Below, piece by piece: positions 53,246 to 64,000 of a stretch of 64,000 nt of DNA. The notes under the pieces are model-generated. The model was not told the origin of the DNA. It did no database searches and saw only the letters and a list, made by a program, of their open reading frames with translations. The stretch covers positions 1,612,001 to 1,676,000 of the forward strand of contig JASFAU010000001.1 in NCBI GenBank assembly GCA_039704465.1, written 5' to 3'. The number at the start of each line of letters is the position of its first letter. Position 1 is the stretch's first letter. The position numbers and the translations under genes were made by a program. The stretch comes from Plasmodiophora brassicae (lineage: Eukaryota; Endomyxa; Phytomyxea; Plasmodiophorida; Plasmodiophoridae).

Positions 53246-54637
53246 TTATATGGTGGACCCTCCCAGTAGTAACGATATGCGCTCGAAGGATGTGAAGAAG
53301 ACGACCTGCCAGGGCCCCAGGCGGATATACGTGGGGAGGAACCCGCGGAATAGGGTCATGGGGCCTTCGTTCTTCAGGATGGCCATTAGGCAGCGCATGA
53401 CCGTCCTGTATTCCGGGTTCGTTAGCGACTGGGTCATGATCCTTGTTTTCAGAACGTCGGCCGGGCACGACGCAAATGACGCCACTAGCCTGCGCTCATC
53501 GGTCAGCGACCCGGAAAGACAGATGATGTGTCGGGGGGTACCCTGAAGTTGCACTGGACGCGACATGGAGTGGCATGCCATCCTCGACTTGGAACGTATC
53601 CATTATCCAGTGCTTCGTGTGGTCATACGTGGCAATCGTGGACCCGACCGCCAGCGCGGATCTGGTAAACGAAGGGCCCAGGCCGGTCCAGAAGTTCAGG
53701 AACCCTGTCCTGTAAATGTGCTGATAGAGCACGACAGCGTTTACCGATACGATCGGGTGACCAGACGAACCGCCATCTTACCTGGCATGCCCCCGCGGTT
53801 GACCTGAATCTCGGTTTGCTTCGCAGGCTTTCCACTTGCAGTCGAACCTGGTGGGCAGCAGCAATACAGATCAGCACTGCCGACCAGCAAACGGGTCATA
53901 CAAGGGACCTTGATGATGTCGACGGGATTGGCGATGAGCTGACTAAGGCCGCCGGTCAGGAACGCGGCTGTTAATTTATGCCTCAGCTCGGAGTGGAACG
54001 GTCGACGATCGTGAATGTCGCGACCGGTCACCAATCGTAGCAGCGGCTTATACAGCGCCAACGATAGGCCATTGTTGAATACGGCCCTCATCAACGCTGC
54101 GGGAAGGCCTCGGTAGAATCCAAGGACACCTGTACGATATGGTCAGGTGCGACCACGTCTGTCAATCGGTGGTGTGTGCCCCTCCGGCGGTACCGTCTCG
54201 ATGAACGATCCTCTCTGCGGTCCGGATCGCACCAGCCGGATCCAGCTTCCGGAACACGTGGATCTCCTTGAAGCCCATCTGGGTGCTGCCTGTGCCGAAC
54301 TCCTCGACGGGCCTGCTCAGGCGCTGCGCCTGCATCTGCGTCTTGACGAAATCGAACGGGTACGTGCTCTGCACCGACAGCACCATCCGTTCAATCGGGC
54401 CCGGCCGGTCCCCGTATCGGCGCGCTGCTTAACTGATTCGGCCAGCGCGGCGGCCACGCCGGACGCCAGCACCCGCAGGTACGTATGCGACTCGAGGGGC
54501 GCCTCATCACCACCATCCGGGAACTTGGGCAGATCCTCCGCAAACGATGGATCGACGATGTTGTCGTCGTCGTCGGTATGCGTCGGTGGCGGCATTGCGC
54601 CGCCGGATCGGGCGACGCGTCGCAACCACCGGAGCAA
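53246..54637 (-). CDS. Mitochondrial carrier family (SLC25) transporter
   Basis: Three-fold repeated six-helix carrier of the inner mitochondrial membrane. An acidic N-terminus (DDDDNIVDPSFAEDLPKF) precedes helix 1 (TYLRVLASGVAAALAES). An intron then joins STYPFDFVKTQMQAQR (first P-x-D-x-x-K). Repeat 2: AAFLTGGLSQLIANPVDIIK. Repeat 3: VASFASCPADVLKTRIMTQ and FRGFLPTYIRLGPWQVVFF. Starts at 54637 or 54595; stop at 53246. Five or so exons. The third signature PADVLKTR and GFLPTYIRLGPW resemble the dicarboxylate/oxoglutarate/uncoupling-protein branch, but the substrate cannot be assigned. Confidence 0.88.
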
Positions 54638-54875
54638 CTGATGATGCCTTGGTTCGTTCTACCTACACGCCCGACACACAATGATGACCGTACAACGGCA
54701 CCTGTGACTCCCAGCCTGCGAATTAGGCTCGGTATTTGCAACAAGTCGGCCTTTTCACCATCGATCGCCGGCATCGCTAGGCTGCAACATACGTTTCGAA
54801 TCGGACGGACTGCCAGCAGGGCGGCAGCAGGCTTTATACGTCAGAACGAGAGATACGGGATGAGGACGTTCAGGT

Positions 54876-55319
54876 TTAGCGTGTGCCCTTCTTGGAGAAC
54901 TTCATCTTGGGTTGTTGGGGTCTGGAGGCGGCGGCTTTGCCGGCCGGCTTCGAAGCCGCCGTCTTCTTGCGCTCCTTGACCTCGCGCGCCTGGGCCTCCT
55001 TGGCGAGGTTGCGGAGGATCGGGCGGGCGGCGCGCTTCTTACGAAGGTCCTCGAGCGACTGGCCGGCAACGGGCTTCTGAATGCGGACCTTGCGCTTCGC
55101 GCGTCGTTTGCTGACGATGTCGACACGGACCTTCTTGTTGAGGCGGCGCCAGGCCATGGTCCAGGTCAGGCGCATGGCCTTAATGCCCTGGTGGTACAGC
55201 GACGCGTTCTTGCTGTTCTGGAAGTGCAGCAATTTGCCATCCTTCCGGACGAACTGCGTCCCGTGCCCGGGGTAGATCTTCGTCTCACTGTAGAAGCACG
55301 TTTCCGTCTTGATCACCAT
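54876..55319 (-). CDS. RPL24: 60S ribosomal protein eL24
   Basis: 147 residues, no intron. The N-terminal eL24 domain starts VIKTETCFYSETKIYPGHGT, continues FVRKDGKLLHFQNSKNASLY and LTWTMAWRRLNKKVRVD, followed by the basic connecting helix KRRAKRKVRIQKPVAGQSLE. The tail is Lys/Ala-rich (KKTAASKPAGKAA...KMKFSKKGTR). Length and order fit cytosolic eL24, a large-subunit protein forming a bridge to the small subunit. It lies close to the start of the SLC25 gene (239 bases), on the same strand. Confidence 0.95.
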   Translation of the reverse strand: MVIKTETCFYSETKIYPGHGTQFVRKDGKLLHFQNSKNASLYHQGIKAMRLTWTMAWRRLNKKVRVDIVSKRRAKRKVRIQKPVAGQSLEDLRKKRAARPILRNLAKEAQAREVKERKKTAASKPAGKAAASRPQQPKMKFSKKGTR

Positions 55320-55640
55320 GGCGACGGCTTCTACCGGCGGTCAGGAACGCCACCTGAATTCGATATCGCCTCAATATGGGCACGGACTGCGCTGCGGACT
55401 TGTGGTCATTATATGGCCACGCGCCCTAACATCGGACGACGCTCACAGTGCAGACGACCGTCCGCCGGCCACTTGGTGTCGCGCGGTATGGCGGGACGAC
55501 CTGAACGCATGGCGCACGAGCTTGTCGCCTGGCACTTCTCGTCTCGAAACCTGATGCCGCATACGCTACCGACAGATTCATGCATAGAAACGATAGTATA
55601 TGGTTAGATGGCTGTCGGATAGACATTGAAGCTGGGAGCT
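55320..55640. promoter_or_regulatory. Spacer between eL24 and the HECT ligase
   Basis: About 320 bases containing the eL24 promoter (inference) and the 3' flank of the HECT gene. No pyrimidine-tract motif or other recognisable element was identified with confidence. Confidence 0.35.
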
Positions 55641-58600
55641 CTATGGAATCATGTTGGAAAAGTCGTTCACGCGGATGTTTGCATCCCGAGGGTCGTCGGC
55701 GACGACATCAGCATTCATCGAATCAGTATGCGTTATCGCGAACAGAAGCCGCTGATGCAGTATTTCCTGCGACGAGTATGCAGGAAGGTCGAGATTAAAG
55801 AAACACGTGTCGGCACGCGGGAACCGGCTGTCTGGACTGACTGATGACGACGTCGACTTGATCAGCAGGCGAGTATGTGTGCGCAGGAACTCTACGAAGC
55901 GCACAAATCATTCATATAGTAAGCAATGCCTCAGATTATGGCAAATTACCTTCGTCATCAACAGGCAGCCTCTCTTGAGCCCATGCAAACCGAATGAACC
56001 GCCTTCGATCATCATGTGAGAATGAACGAAGCACAGACCAGAAGTAGTCGATATGAGGAGCGTCAGGGGATACACCGCTGTACCCTATATATGACGATAC
56101 GCCTGAGGGGACACATTTTCCATTAAGCTGTACGATCTTACGGGTATGACGCCGAAGTAGGTCAATGTCAACGTCATGCTTGCCATTAACGAGTAATTCC
56201 AGTTCGGAATACAGCAGCAAGTTCAGGAGTTGGACGGGGATCACTTTGTCAATCCCTCGACGAATGGCGGCCACTTGAGGCGCAGCTTCGTTAGACCGCG
56301 CTTGATGAACTAGACGAATATACTCTTGCCGTTCTTCGCACTGAACCCGCTGTGTGTCACCATGAGGACGAAGAAGGACGGTACTTCGGTCGCTTAGAGG
56401 AGTAGAAAATGTTTCGTCGATGGTATCAGAGAAAATATCCTCTTCAATCGTCGCGACAAGTTGCAGCACCAGAGACGTTTGTCGGTCCACACTGGCTAGA
56501 TCAGCAGGCGTGATTGTGTCCAGCACCATTGGCTTCCAGGTAAACGGTGGAAGTCGTAGACTGACGCGAACACCGGTCCGAATACAGCAGCCTGCACAAG
56601 TTGTCGCCACGCTCAGTACGAATGGAGTCTGAGCTCTCAGTCCACATACCCAGTATAACACCAAGGAACTCGAACAAGGCCATAGTCGACGATGACGCAG
56701 AAGCGGACGGCCTGATAACGAACATGTCCTGATTGTCTCCGATACCACTACGACCCCAAATTAGATACCTGGCAACATCACACTGCACCCACAATGACTA
56801 CCCTTGCTGGTTGGGGCATGGAACGAAAAGCGGGCTGAAGGGAGTTAGAAGTTCGGTACTCATATCGCTAAACAATTGCCGATAAGGACCACCTTGCCCA
56901 ACCACATCTTCGCCCTCGAACATAACTTCAAATGCCAAGAACGGATCCGTACCGCTGGGCCGAGGAGGTCGCAGATCGGTTCGGCTCAAATCACGCATCT
57001 GCAAATATGCATTCCCAAAGAACGTGTCGTGCACGAAATCGCAGTCAGATAGGAGATGTTTCAGCGACACATCCATCCTATTGAAATGGAGGAGAGGAGG
57101 ACGCCAAGACATGTCCGCTGTGATGTCAGCGATCGCCGTCAGGAAGTCCCTCTTCACGCTACGGAAGATGAACGGGCGGCAACGTCTCAAGAGCCCACCG
57201 ATGCTGTCCCCGGCATCGTCGTCACACTGCCTCAAATCTACAAGAGGCAGCATCTCAATAACCATGCGGTTGAACTGCTGCAAGACAATCAGTCGCAGGC
57301 GCAGAGACTCGGGCGAAAGAAGACCAGTATTGGTGGCATGCAGTGTTAGGTCTTTAAGCCCGATTAAGTCCCGTTCTGTGCAAGGAAGCTCCGAGATCGG
57401 GAATGTCAACAGGGAATCTGCACCGCACCTGTCTGCTGCGCCATGAATAAATTCCAAATAGTCTAAATGTGCTGAAGTTGGTAGCTTTGTCCAAGCGGAT
57501 TGTTTGGCTTCGGCCGTCGTTTCTGAGGGCACCGAGCAACGAACGAATTTTAAGTCGAATCCAAGAGAAAAAAGCCAGCTCCAGATGGACAGCGGATCAG
57601 CACTCCCATCCAGTATTGACGTTTGGAACAACGTACACATGGCGTCAACCTGCACCACTTCTTCGGCGTCGCCTGGCGCGGCGCTAGGCAAAGGCCAGTG
57701 AGCAGCAAACGATACTTGTTCCAGCGTTGTCGGAGATAGCAACAGACGGTGTGATTCGCGAATAGTTTTGGCACCAAAGATTTCACCAATAGCGTTTCGG
57801 AATCCCTCGGTAAGACTCGATGACTCGACATTTACCAGACGAGATTTCAAATATGTTGTTATGCGAGCGTCAGTTTCCGGAATGTCGATGAACCGTTGAA
57901 TAGTGACTCGCGAACGGAACCAATCAGGCCATTCAAGTACAGAGCCATTCAATCCGTTGACCAAGGAATCTAGAACATCAGGTGACGATCCGTTCAGCAA
58001 CTGAAACACGGCGAACCGGTTGGACGATCGAATAGGCAATTTTTGGACGATTGATTCGCTGGTAACGGAGCCATAGATCTCAAACCCTGAGAGAGCAAGA
58101 TACCAATGCTTATTCGAATTGAGGCCAGTCATGAAGATGCGGAATTTGGAGAATGATGACTCTTGGCCTGTCGGAACAGGTGGCAAATGCCACGTGTGGG
58201 CGGCTCCTTTTGCCGACAAGGATTCATCGTTAACCGCTTCGTGAAGGCATATCCAGTTGCCATCAGATCCGAGAGCCTCAAACCGCCAGTTGCGCAAGGC
58301 CTCCGTGTGCCAAGAAATATAATGACGAAGTGTGTAATGCGTCGGGCTGATCAGCATGTCCTTGAACTCAATTTCGAACCACTAAACGAAGACAGTTAGC
58401 AGACAATTAACAACTAAATGGAAGATCAAGATATAGCCAAACCTGATTTTCAGCTGGAGTTGTGACACATCGTACAACGTCGCGTCCTACAACGGCGTCT
58501 GCAGACGTGGAGTCGTGTTGGAGGGACGATGCTGTAACTCCGACAAGTCCAAGATGCACAGGATTTGTAAATGGTTCCGTGCATGCTCGGGTTCCCAGGT

Positions 58601-61600
58601 ACCAAACAATACCATTATTGTCCAGAGGAAAGTCGTGCTCGAAGACGACCATTTTCGGAGCTTGTGACAGGAATGTTGCTGCATCCTCTAACGTGTCCGA
58701 TGGAGGCAATTCCTGTACGACGCAGAAATGGTCACAAAGCAATATTACGAACGTAATGGATAGGAACCTACGGGATTGAAGCCAAAGAAAATGGATTCCA
58801 AATCGACAAGATAAGGTACACCGCTGATCGCTGACACTTTCTCCAGCGAACGCAGAAGATGCGCTCTGGCATCGCTCTCCGTGTGGGTGATCGGAATGCC
58901 GTCAACAACAACCAGTCGAGGCTGGATGCTCTCTCGACGGCTTACTTCCCATGCAGCATGTAAAATGGCTTGCGAGGGAGCACAAGCGTCGATATCTACG
59001 ACGCCCAACAGCCATTTCATTATACCGACAAGACCAACGACATGATCAAAACGGGTGGACGCTGCTTCGCGTAACCGGTCGACTGTGTAAGGCGATAGCG
59101 GAGCTGTTTCACGGAGGCTTGCGCTCTCGACGACCGCTGGCCGAGGATTTTCACATGCACAGCAGATTGCAGACGAATCCTCATTAACAAGGGTGCAAAT
59201 AGGGCACGCCCAACTGTTATCGACGGGTACGTCCTCGGCTGCACCATCGTCGGCGGGTTCGCTACCGAACGATATGGGAGAACCGGGATCGAACGACTTC
59301 GCAAGTCGAATGTCTGGATGACGTAGGTAGTCGGCGCGAACCTGGAGGTCCAACAGTTGTTGAACGTATGACGTGAACACAGGTTTGACTGCTTCATCAG
59401 CCAGCAGACCAATTAATTCAGGTTGCAGTTCAGCAATGTGTACAAGAGCTGACTGGGCAATATCTTGATTGCTCAAATACGATGTTGTTTCGCATAGGCC
59501 GACAAGGTCATATACGAGAGCCAAAATCACTTGTTTCACTGGCGACGGCGCCATATGGACAAGGTCGAATCGGGCGAAAAGGCGTACAATTGATTCAAAC
59601 GCGATGCGTGACTGGTTCTCGCCGAAACAAGGCAGGGAATGCTCCATCAAGAACCGGATAATCCAGAACGAGAGAGCGAAGTCTGGCGATAACGCTGTGA
59701 CCCGAACTCGGAAACCTTCAAAAGCCGATGCATCCGGGCGCTCTCCAGCACGCATCCAAAACCTATCGCCTTCTACCGTGCAGTGTTGTAGACGCCCACA
59801 GCCAGACTTCCCGCCAACGTAATGACGTATAGGGCGCGTGCATTCTGCGTCAGCAAATACCGAAAACGTCGTGTTAGCAGGGAGGAACGCGTCTTGTGCG
59901 AATTCGACCACGAATGACGCTGCGCCTGGAGTAAAGTACGGTTGGGGTAGCGAGTCGATACCGGACAGCACCACTCGAGTGTTGGATGAGAGAAACGCAG
60001 ATGCAGTTGTCAGAGACTTTTCCATAAAATCGAGAATTTGATCAGCAAACTGAGCATCAGAGGATGCCAATGCATCGGCAAGGTTTCGCTCAAAACGCTC
60101 AATAGTAGCGACATGCTCCACCAATGCTGTGCCAACATTGGGTAAGGAGCACTGTAGACACTGCGATAATGAAGCGAAAAGCAGTTCTCCAGGATCCCGG
60201 GCTGCTTGCAGCTGATTTGCAATGAAATGAGAAGTCTGCGAGCAGAGTGATACAATCGACCGCCGTGCCAGCAACACAGGAAGAGGGGCAAGAGCAGACT
60301 GAAGAAACTCAAGAGCGTCTGAAACAGTTCGAATACTGTCGACACTCTCGGTACTACCGGCGGAATCCATTTGTTCAGGTTCCCTTAACACGTTCACTGG
60401 AAACCAAGCACTCCTGAGTATCGCTTCGTCTTCGAAGTAGACCTGAAGCATCACAAGATCTTTCTCGGGCCGCACTGCTTGAACTGTTCCTATGCGGTTT
60501 GCCATTTGCAAAGGAAGCCCGCCGTCAAGCCCGTCAGAGACCGACCGAGACGGCTGGGCGACGTAGAGTGCCTGCCCAACGGAAATATCTTCAGCCATGA
60601 GCTGCGACCAGTCATGATCCAGCGCTGGAAATTGAACAGTGTCAGGGACACGCTGGTTACATAACGTGTACACGATCTTCATGGCTGATGCGACATCGCC
60701 AGCACGAAGCGGTTGCCGCAGTTGCTCGAAAAAGTAGACCATCTCGTAGTCCCGAAATGACCCGCGGACGTAATCTTGAATGTGAGGAATGATCCGACTC
60801 TCCCAATACCGAACCATTCTTTGTATGGAAGTATCGTCCGCTATAGCACCAACACCAGATTGCTCCAAGTAACAGCTTGAACCATAAACAAAAAGCTCGT
60901 TGCTGTCGACAGAGGCCGACGGTGTGGATGTTTCACACAGCTCTTCAAAAGCAGTATTGGACGTCGTTCCGGGAACCGGAGGCTGAGCAAACCATCCAAA
61001 GCAGTCACTCGAAAGATCCCAAACACGATCGCGCGATCGTTCAACGACGTTTCGAACCCGTTCGTACTGGAAGTTACGCCAAGAAGATGATCGCGCCAGG
61101 CCTCGAAAGTGCTTGGTAGCCAAGCGGATAGAAGGAGAGTCATCGGTGTTCGCAAGGCGAAGTAAGGACTCAAGGACCAGCATGGATCTAAGCTGCAACT
61201 CCAACAGCATCCACCGTCCTTCTGAATGCTGCTGAATAGAGCTTAGGCTAATAAAACAAGCGACGTGCGTTTTCGAAAGCGGGAAATCATTCATGAGATC
61301 AACATCAAATTCGGACCTCGTACGGATCTTATCAACACGTATCCGGTGAGCCAGAGAAGTTCTCGTTGCAGGATCTGTCGTAGTGTCGACAACGCTTGGC
61401 TTTCTCACCGCAGTAACGGAGCCACGAAGAGAGGTTCCAAGGTTTGACGACGACATCGTTGCGTCAAGAGGGCGATCAAGCATGGCCACAGACACAACAG
61501 CACTGCCTGGTATGGAATCAAGAATGACACCCAAATTTCGTCCTCCGATTTCATCGTCAATGTCAACATAACCACCAATCCGAAGTGGCTCAGAAAATCC

Positions 61601-64000
61601 GCCCAGAACACAAAGGCAACCCAGAAGCAGCCTGGACGTTGCAGATGTGTCTGCAACGTCCCTATAAGCCTCAATAACAGCGTTAATGGTCGACGAAAGC
61701 GATTCGGACCAAGCACGGGTGCATAGCGTCGGACTTAATAAAAACCGAGCCAATGAGATGAATTCAGAAGCCATCGCTCTCGCGCCTCGACCGTTCAGGC
61801 GAAACACATTGTGCACGGTGGAAGCACCTTTGTTGCTACATGACTCAAGGGATGCCTCGCGGACCACAGTTACAATGGCGCCATGCCTTGATAAGCGGGA
61901 CGCCATTGAAAGACAGCCATCCGAGTTGTCTCTCCAGACCACAGCTTGGCCAAGTTGTGTCAAATCACACCAAATTGAATGCGAGCGTCCAAGAGGATTG
62001 TTTCGCGGCATCGGCTTATCGCCCTCCAGTGGGAAATAGCCTTCTGGCAAACTCGATCGAAACTGCGTCGCGTCGAAAACAAAACGTGCTCGTTCACCAG
62101 CAGCAAATGAGCATGCGGGTCTAACGCCACCATGTTCCCCTATTTCTTCGAGGCCAGAGAAGGCAATGCCAAGGTCCACACCGTTGAGGTAGTAGCGCAT
62201 CACCCGATCATGGAGGTCAATCGCAACGCCAACGACATCTCCCGCCTGCCATCGTTTCGAACTGTAGCGACTTTGATCACCATGCCATTTCGATAAACGC
62301 CTGCCTATAACATCGAACGAGACTGAAATGAGACAGCGAGTATTTTCTGGAACAACCAACAATACCGTCATATGCCCAACTCCGCCGATCATCACCAATT
62401 CCATTGCCTGAAGAGCTTGACGCAACCATATCAAGAGTGCACCATCCGACTTGCATAACCCCGGAGGATTGCAGAATAAGTTCAAAATACCATCGACCGG
62501 AGGTGATGCTCACTTCACCGACGACAGTTGCAAAACCATCTTTCTGAAGAACAGTGTCTGAGCGAGAGAATGGCAACAGTAAAATCATTACATACGCAAA
62601 TGACGACGTTGTCGGCTAGAAATTGGACAGATCCACCACCGATTTCCTTTAAGGGTATACTATCTGGCCCTGACCGATATGTTGAGCGAATGGCATATGC
62701 TTGTTCAGCTTCCTCTCGATGTAATTGCTCTGCAAGCTGAAAGGACGGATCGTCCATCGGAGGTGACCCAGACACAAGTTCTGGTATCTCATGAGTCACA
62801 ATCCGGACCCACCAAGCTTGGTTCATCCCAGGTGATGGGTGCGCGATGACACAAAACTTTGACTTGGTGTTGGGCTCGGCATCACTGACAACCAGATCCG
62901 CAATCACTCTAATCAATAGAGTTGGGAAATGGTCCGGAAACAACTCAACGACAGACATCGGGGAAACAACTGATAGCACGGTCCTGAGAGCAACCGACTT
63001 AGTCTAGCATGCCATAGGAATTCAATAATCATGATGTACCTAGCCAAACGAACAATTAAACGGACAACACGCAGCGGGTAATACGCCGGATGTTTCAATA
63101 CTACGGCAAAGCACTGTAGAAACTCAGGCCGGTTCAGCAGCGAAATACTGGGCAGCGGGGAGACGAGCATTAAAAGGGAAGCAACACGTTGAATATAACG
63201 GTTTGATGCAATACGCTGGGACTCGTCGACCGAAGATATCCCGAGGAAATGACGCAGAATACTTAGAAGTGACTGAAAAACAGTACGCTGAAACCGCTTG
63301 ACATCCAGAAGAACAACAGAGAGCGCTATATCGCCTGCGATAACAAATCAGAACAGAATACCCACCTATCACAACGGGGAGCGTACCTTGCAAGTCATCC
63401 GCAGAGAATCGAAGCACCCGGAAAGCGACCAGCCGCAACGCCGCCCAAACAGCATCAAGGAAATCTTCTTGAACTTTTGTTGACCCCTTACTAGTTATCG
63501 AAAGATTCACCTTCGGGTGCATAACAACGTTGGTTACGTTGTCAAGCATACGCCAAGTTTCGATTAAGCGACAGTGGTGAGCGTCAAAATCGATCCCGTA
63601 AACGTCGCGAAACGCTAGCATGCGTACAGCGAGGGGAGCGGAGCCGTCAGAAATGAATACAATTAAAGTCGAGAACAAAGAGCCGAATGACGCAAGCAAG
63701 GACTCGCGCCAAACGGATGGACAGCAGCAAACGCCGGCCTCCAAAGACGCCGCGCTGTTACAACTGCTTTCACGCAAGGAACTTTGAAGCCTACCAAGGA
63801 GTGCAATGCGGGAACTGCCGAAGCATATAGAGCGGACCAGTTCTGAAAGAGTGTGCAACCCGGCGATGCGATACCTCAGGCGAAGGTAGTGCGTATGAGC
63901 TATCTTCAGCATTTGGTTGGGCTTCATACGCCTGCGTACCAAACCCAGGATAGATTCAAGGGGTGACATGGGTGAATCCTTCCTCGCTGAGGCTGCCGAT
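55641..64000 (-). CDS. Giant HECT E3 ubiquitin ligase with SPRY, RanBP2 finger and F5/8-like domains (5' truncated)
   Basis: One gene reading from beyond the right edge to the stop at 55641. Visible order: helical repeats (63969 on); an SPRY domain near 62580-62030 ([39 protein letters not shown]); a long helical middle; a RanBP2-type zinc finger at 59226-59124 ([20 protein letters not shown]); an F5/8/discoidin-like domain at about 58360-58080 ([29 protein letters not shown]); and a C-terminal HECT domain ([52 protein letters not shown]). The catalytic Cys is in [12 protein letters not shown] at 55803-55805, then the acidic tail. Introns are few and short, including GTAATTTGCC...CTTCGTAG before the last exon. 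More than 2,400 residues are encoded here. It is comparable to HECTD4/HERC1-scale ligases; orthology cannot be decided. Confidence 0.88.

Overview
This is nuclear DNA of a eukaryote with a compact genome. Genes lie close together on both strands. They are split by many very short introns, mostly 45-68 bases, with GT-AG ends and often a CTAAC- or CTGAC-like branch point. The gene content is typical of a protist: an ESCRT-III subunit, dynactin p25, PAN2, a BIG-type Arf-GEF, Spc25, a mitochondrial EF-G2, a giant HECT ligase, a CRT-like transporter and a peroxisomal acyl-CoA oxidase. The lineage cannot be fixed by reading alone. Short introns, ankyrin proteins and plant-like transposons would suit a plasmodiophorid-type rhizarian, but this is a weak inference.

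Layout. 1-2354: 3' part of a Na+/K+-type P-ATPase (+). 3533-4195: REEP5/Yop1 (-), divergent from a polyQ C2H2 zinc-finger gene (+, to 5358). 5452-7149: CRT-like transporter (-). 7505-8222: thioredoxin-fold membrane protein with two frame breaks (+). 8499-9629: S-formylglutathione hydrolase (+). 9890-11330: ankyrin protein (+). 12188-16788: BIG/Sec7 Arf-GEF (-). 16974-18483: prolyl 4-hydroxylase (-). 18600-20900: transposon-rich island with a Stowaway-like MITE and a Harbinger-type element that carries only a Myb/SANT gene. 20933-21636: VPS20/CHMP6 (+). 21755-22432: orphan (+). 23005-25268: mitochondrial EF-G2 (+), with a 6-base microexon in its P-loop. 25386-29354: two membrane orphans, a cyclic-nucleotide phosphodiesterase and a glycine-rich orphan (all +).

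29891-34100: large multi-pass membrane protein (-), separated by a minisatellite from divergent SPC25 (34670-35383, +). 35409-36157: DCTN5 (-). 36220-37481: coiled-coil protein (-). 37780-42388: PAN2 (-). 42429-45950: broken Harbinger transposase joined to two inverted hAT copies. 46109-47402: conserved WD40-like protein (-). 48013-49017: MINDY deubiquitinase (+). 49181-49951: ankyrin protein (+). 50288-53000: acyl-CoA oxidase (-). 53246-54637: mitochondrial carrier (-). 54876-55319: ribosomal protein eL24 (-). 55641-64000: giant SPRY / RanBP2-finger / F5-8-like / HECT ubiquitin ligase (-), with its N-terminus beyond the window.

Most genes are unrelated housekeeping functions in membrane traffic, mRNA decay, translation, peroxisomal and formaldehyde metabolism and the kinetochore; there is no operon-like pathway. 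The most notable points are the 6-base in-frame microexon encoding the Mg2+-binding Thr of the EF-G2 P-loop, a 54-base in-frame GG...AG interruption of the ATPase hinge motif, the Myb-only Harbinger element packed with palindromes, the Stowaway-like MITE, and the higher-order minisatellite in a shared promoter. A few genes show single-base frame breaks, some at homopolymers, which may be sequence errors.
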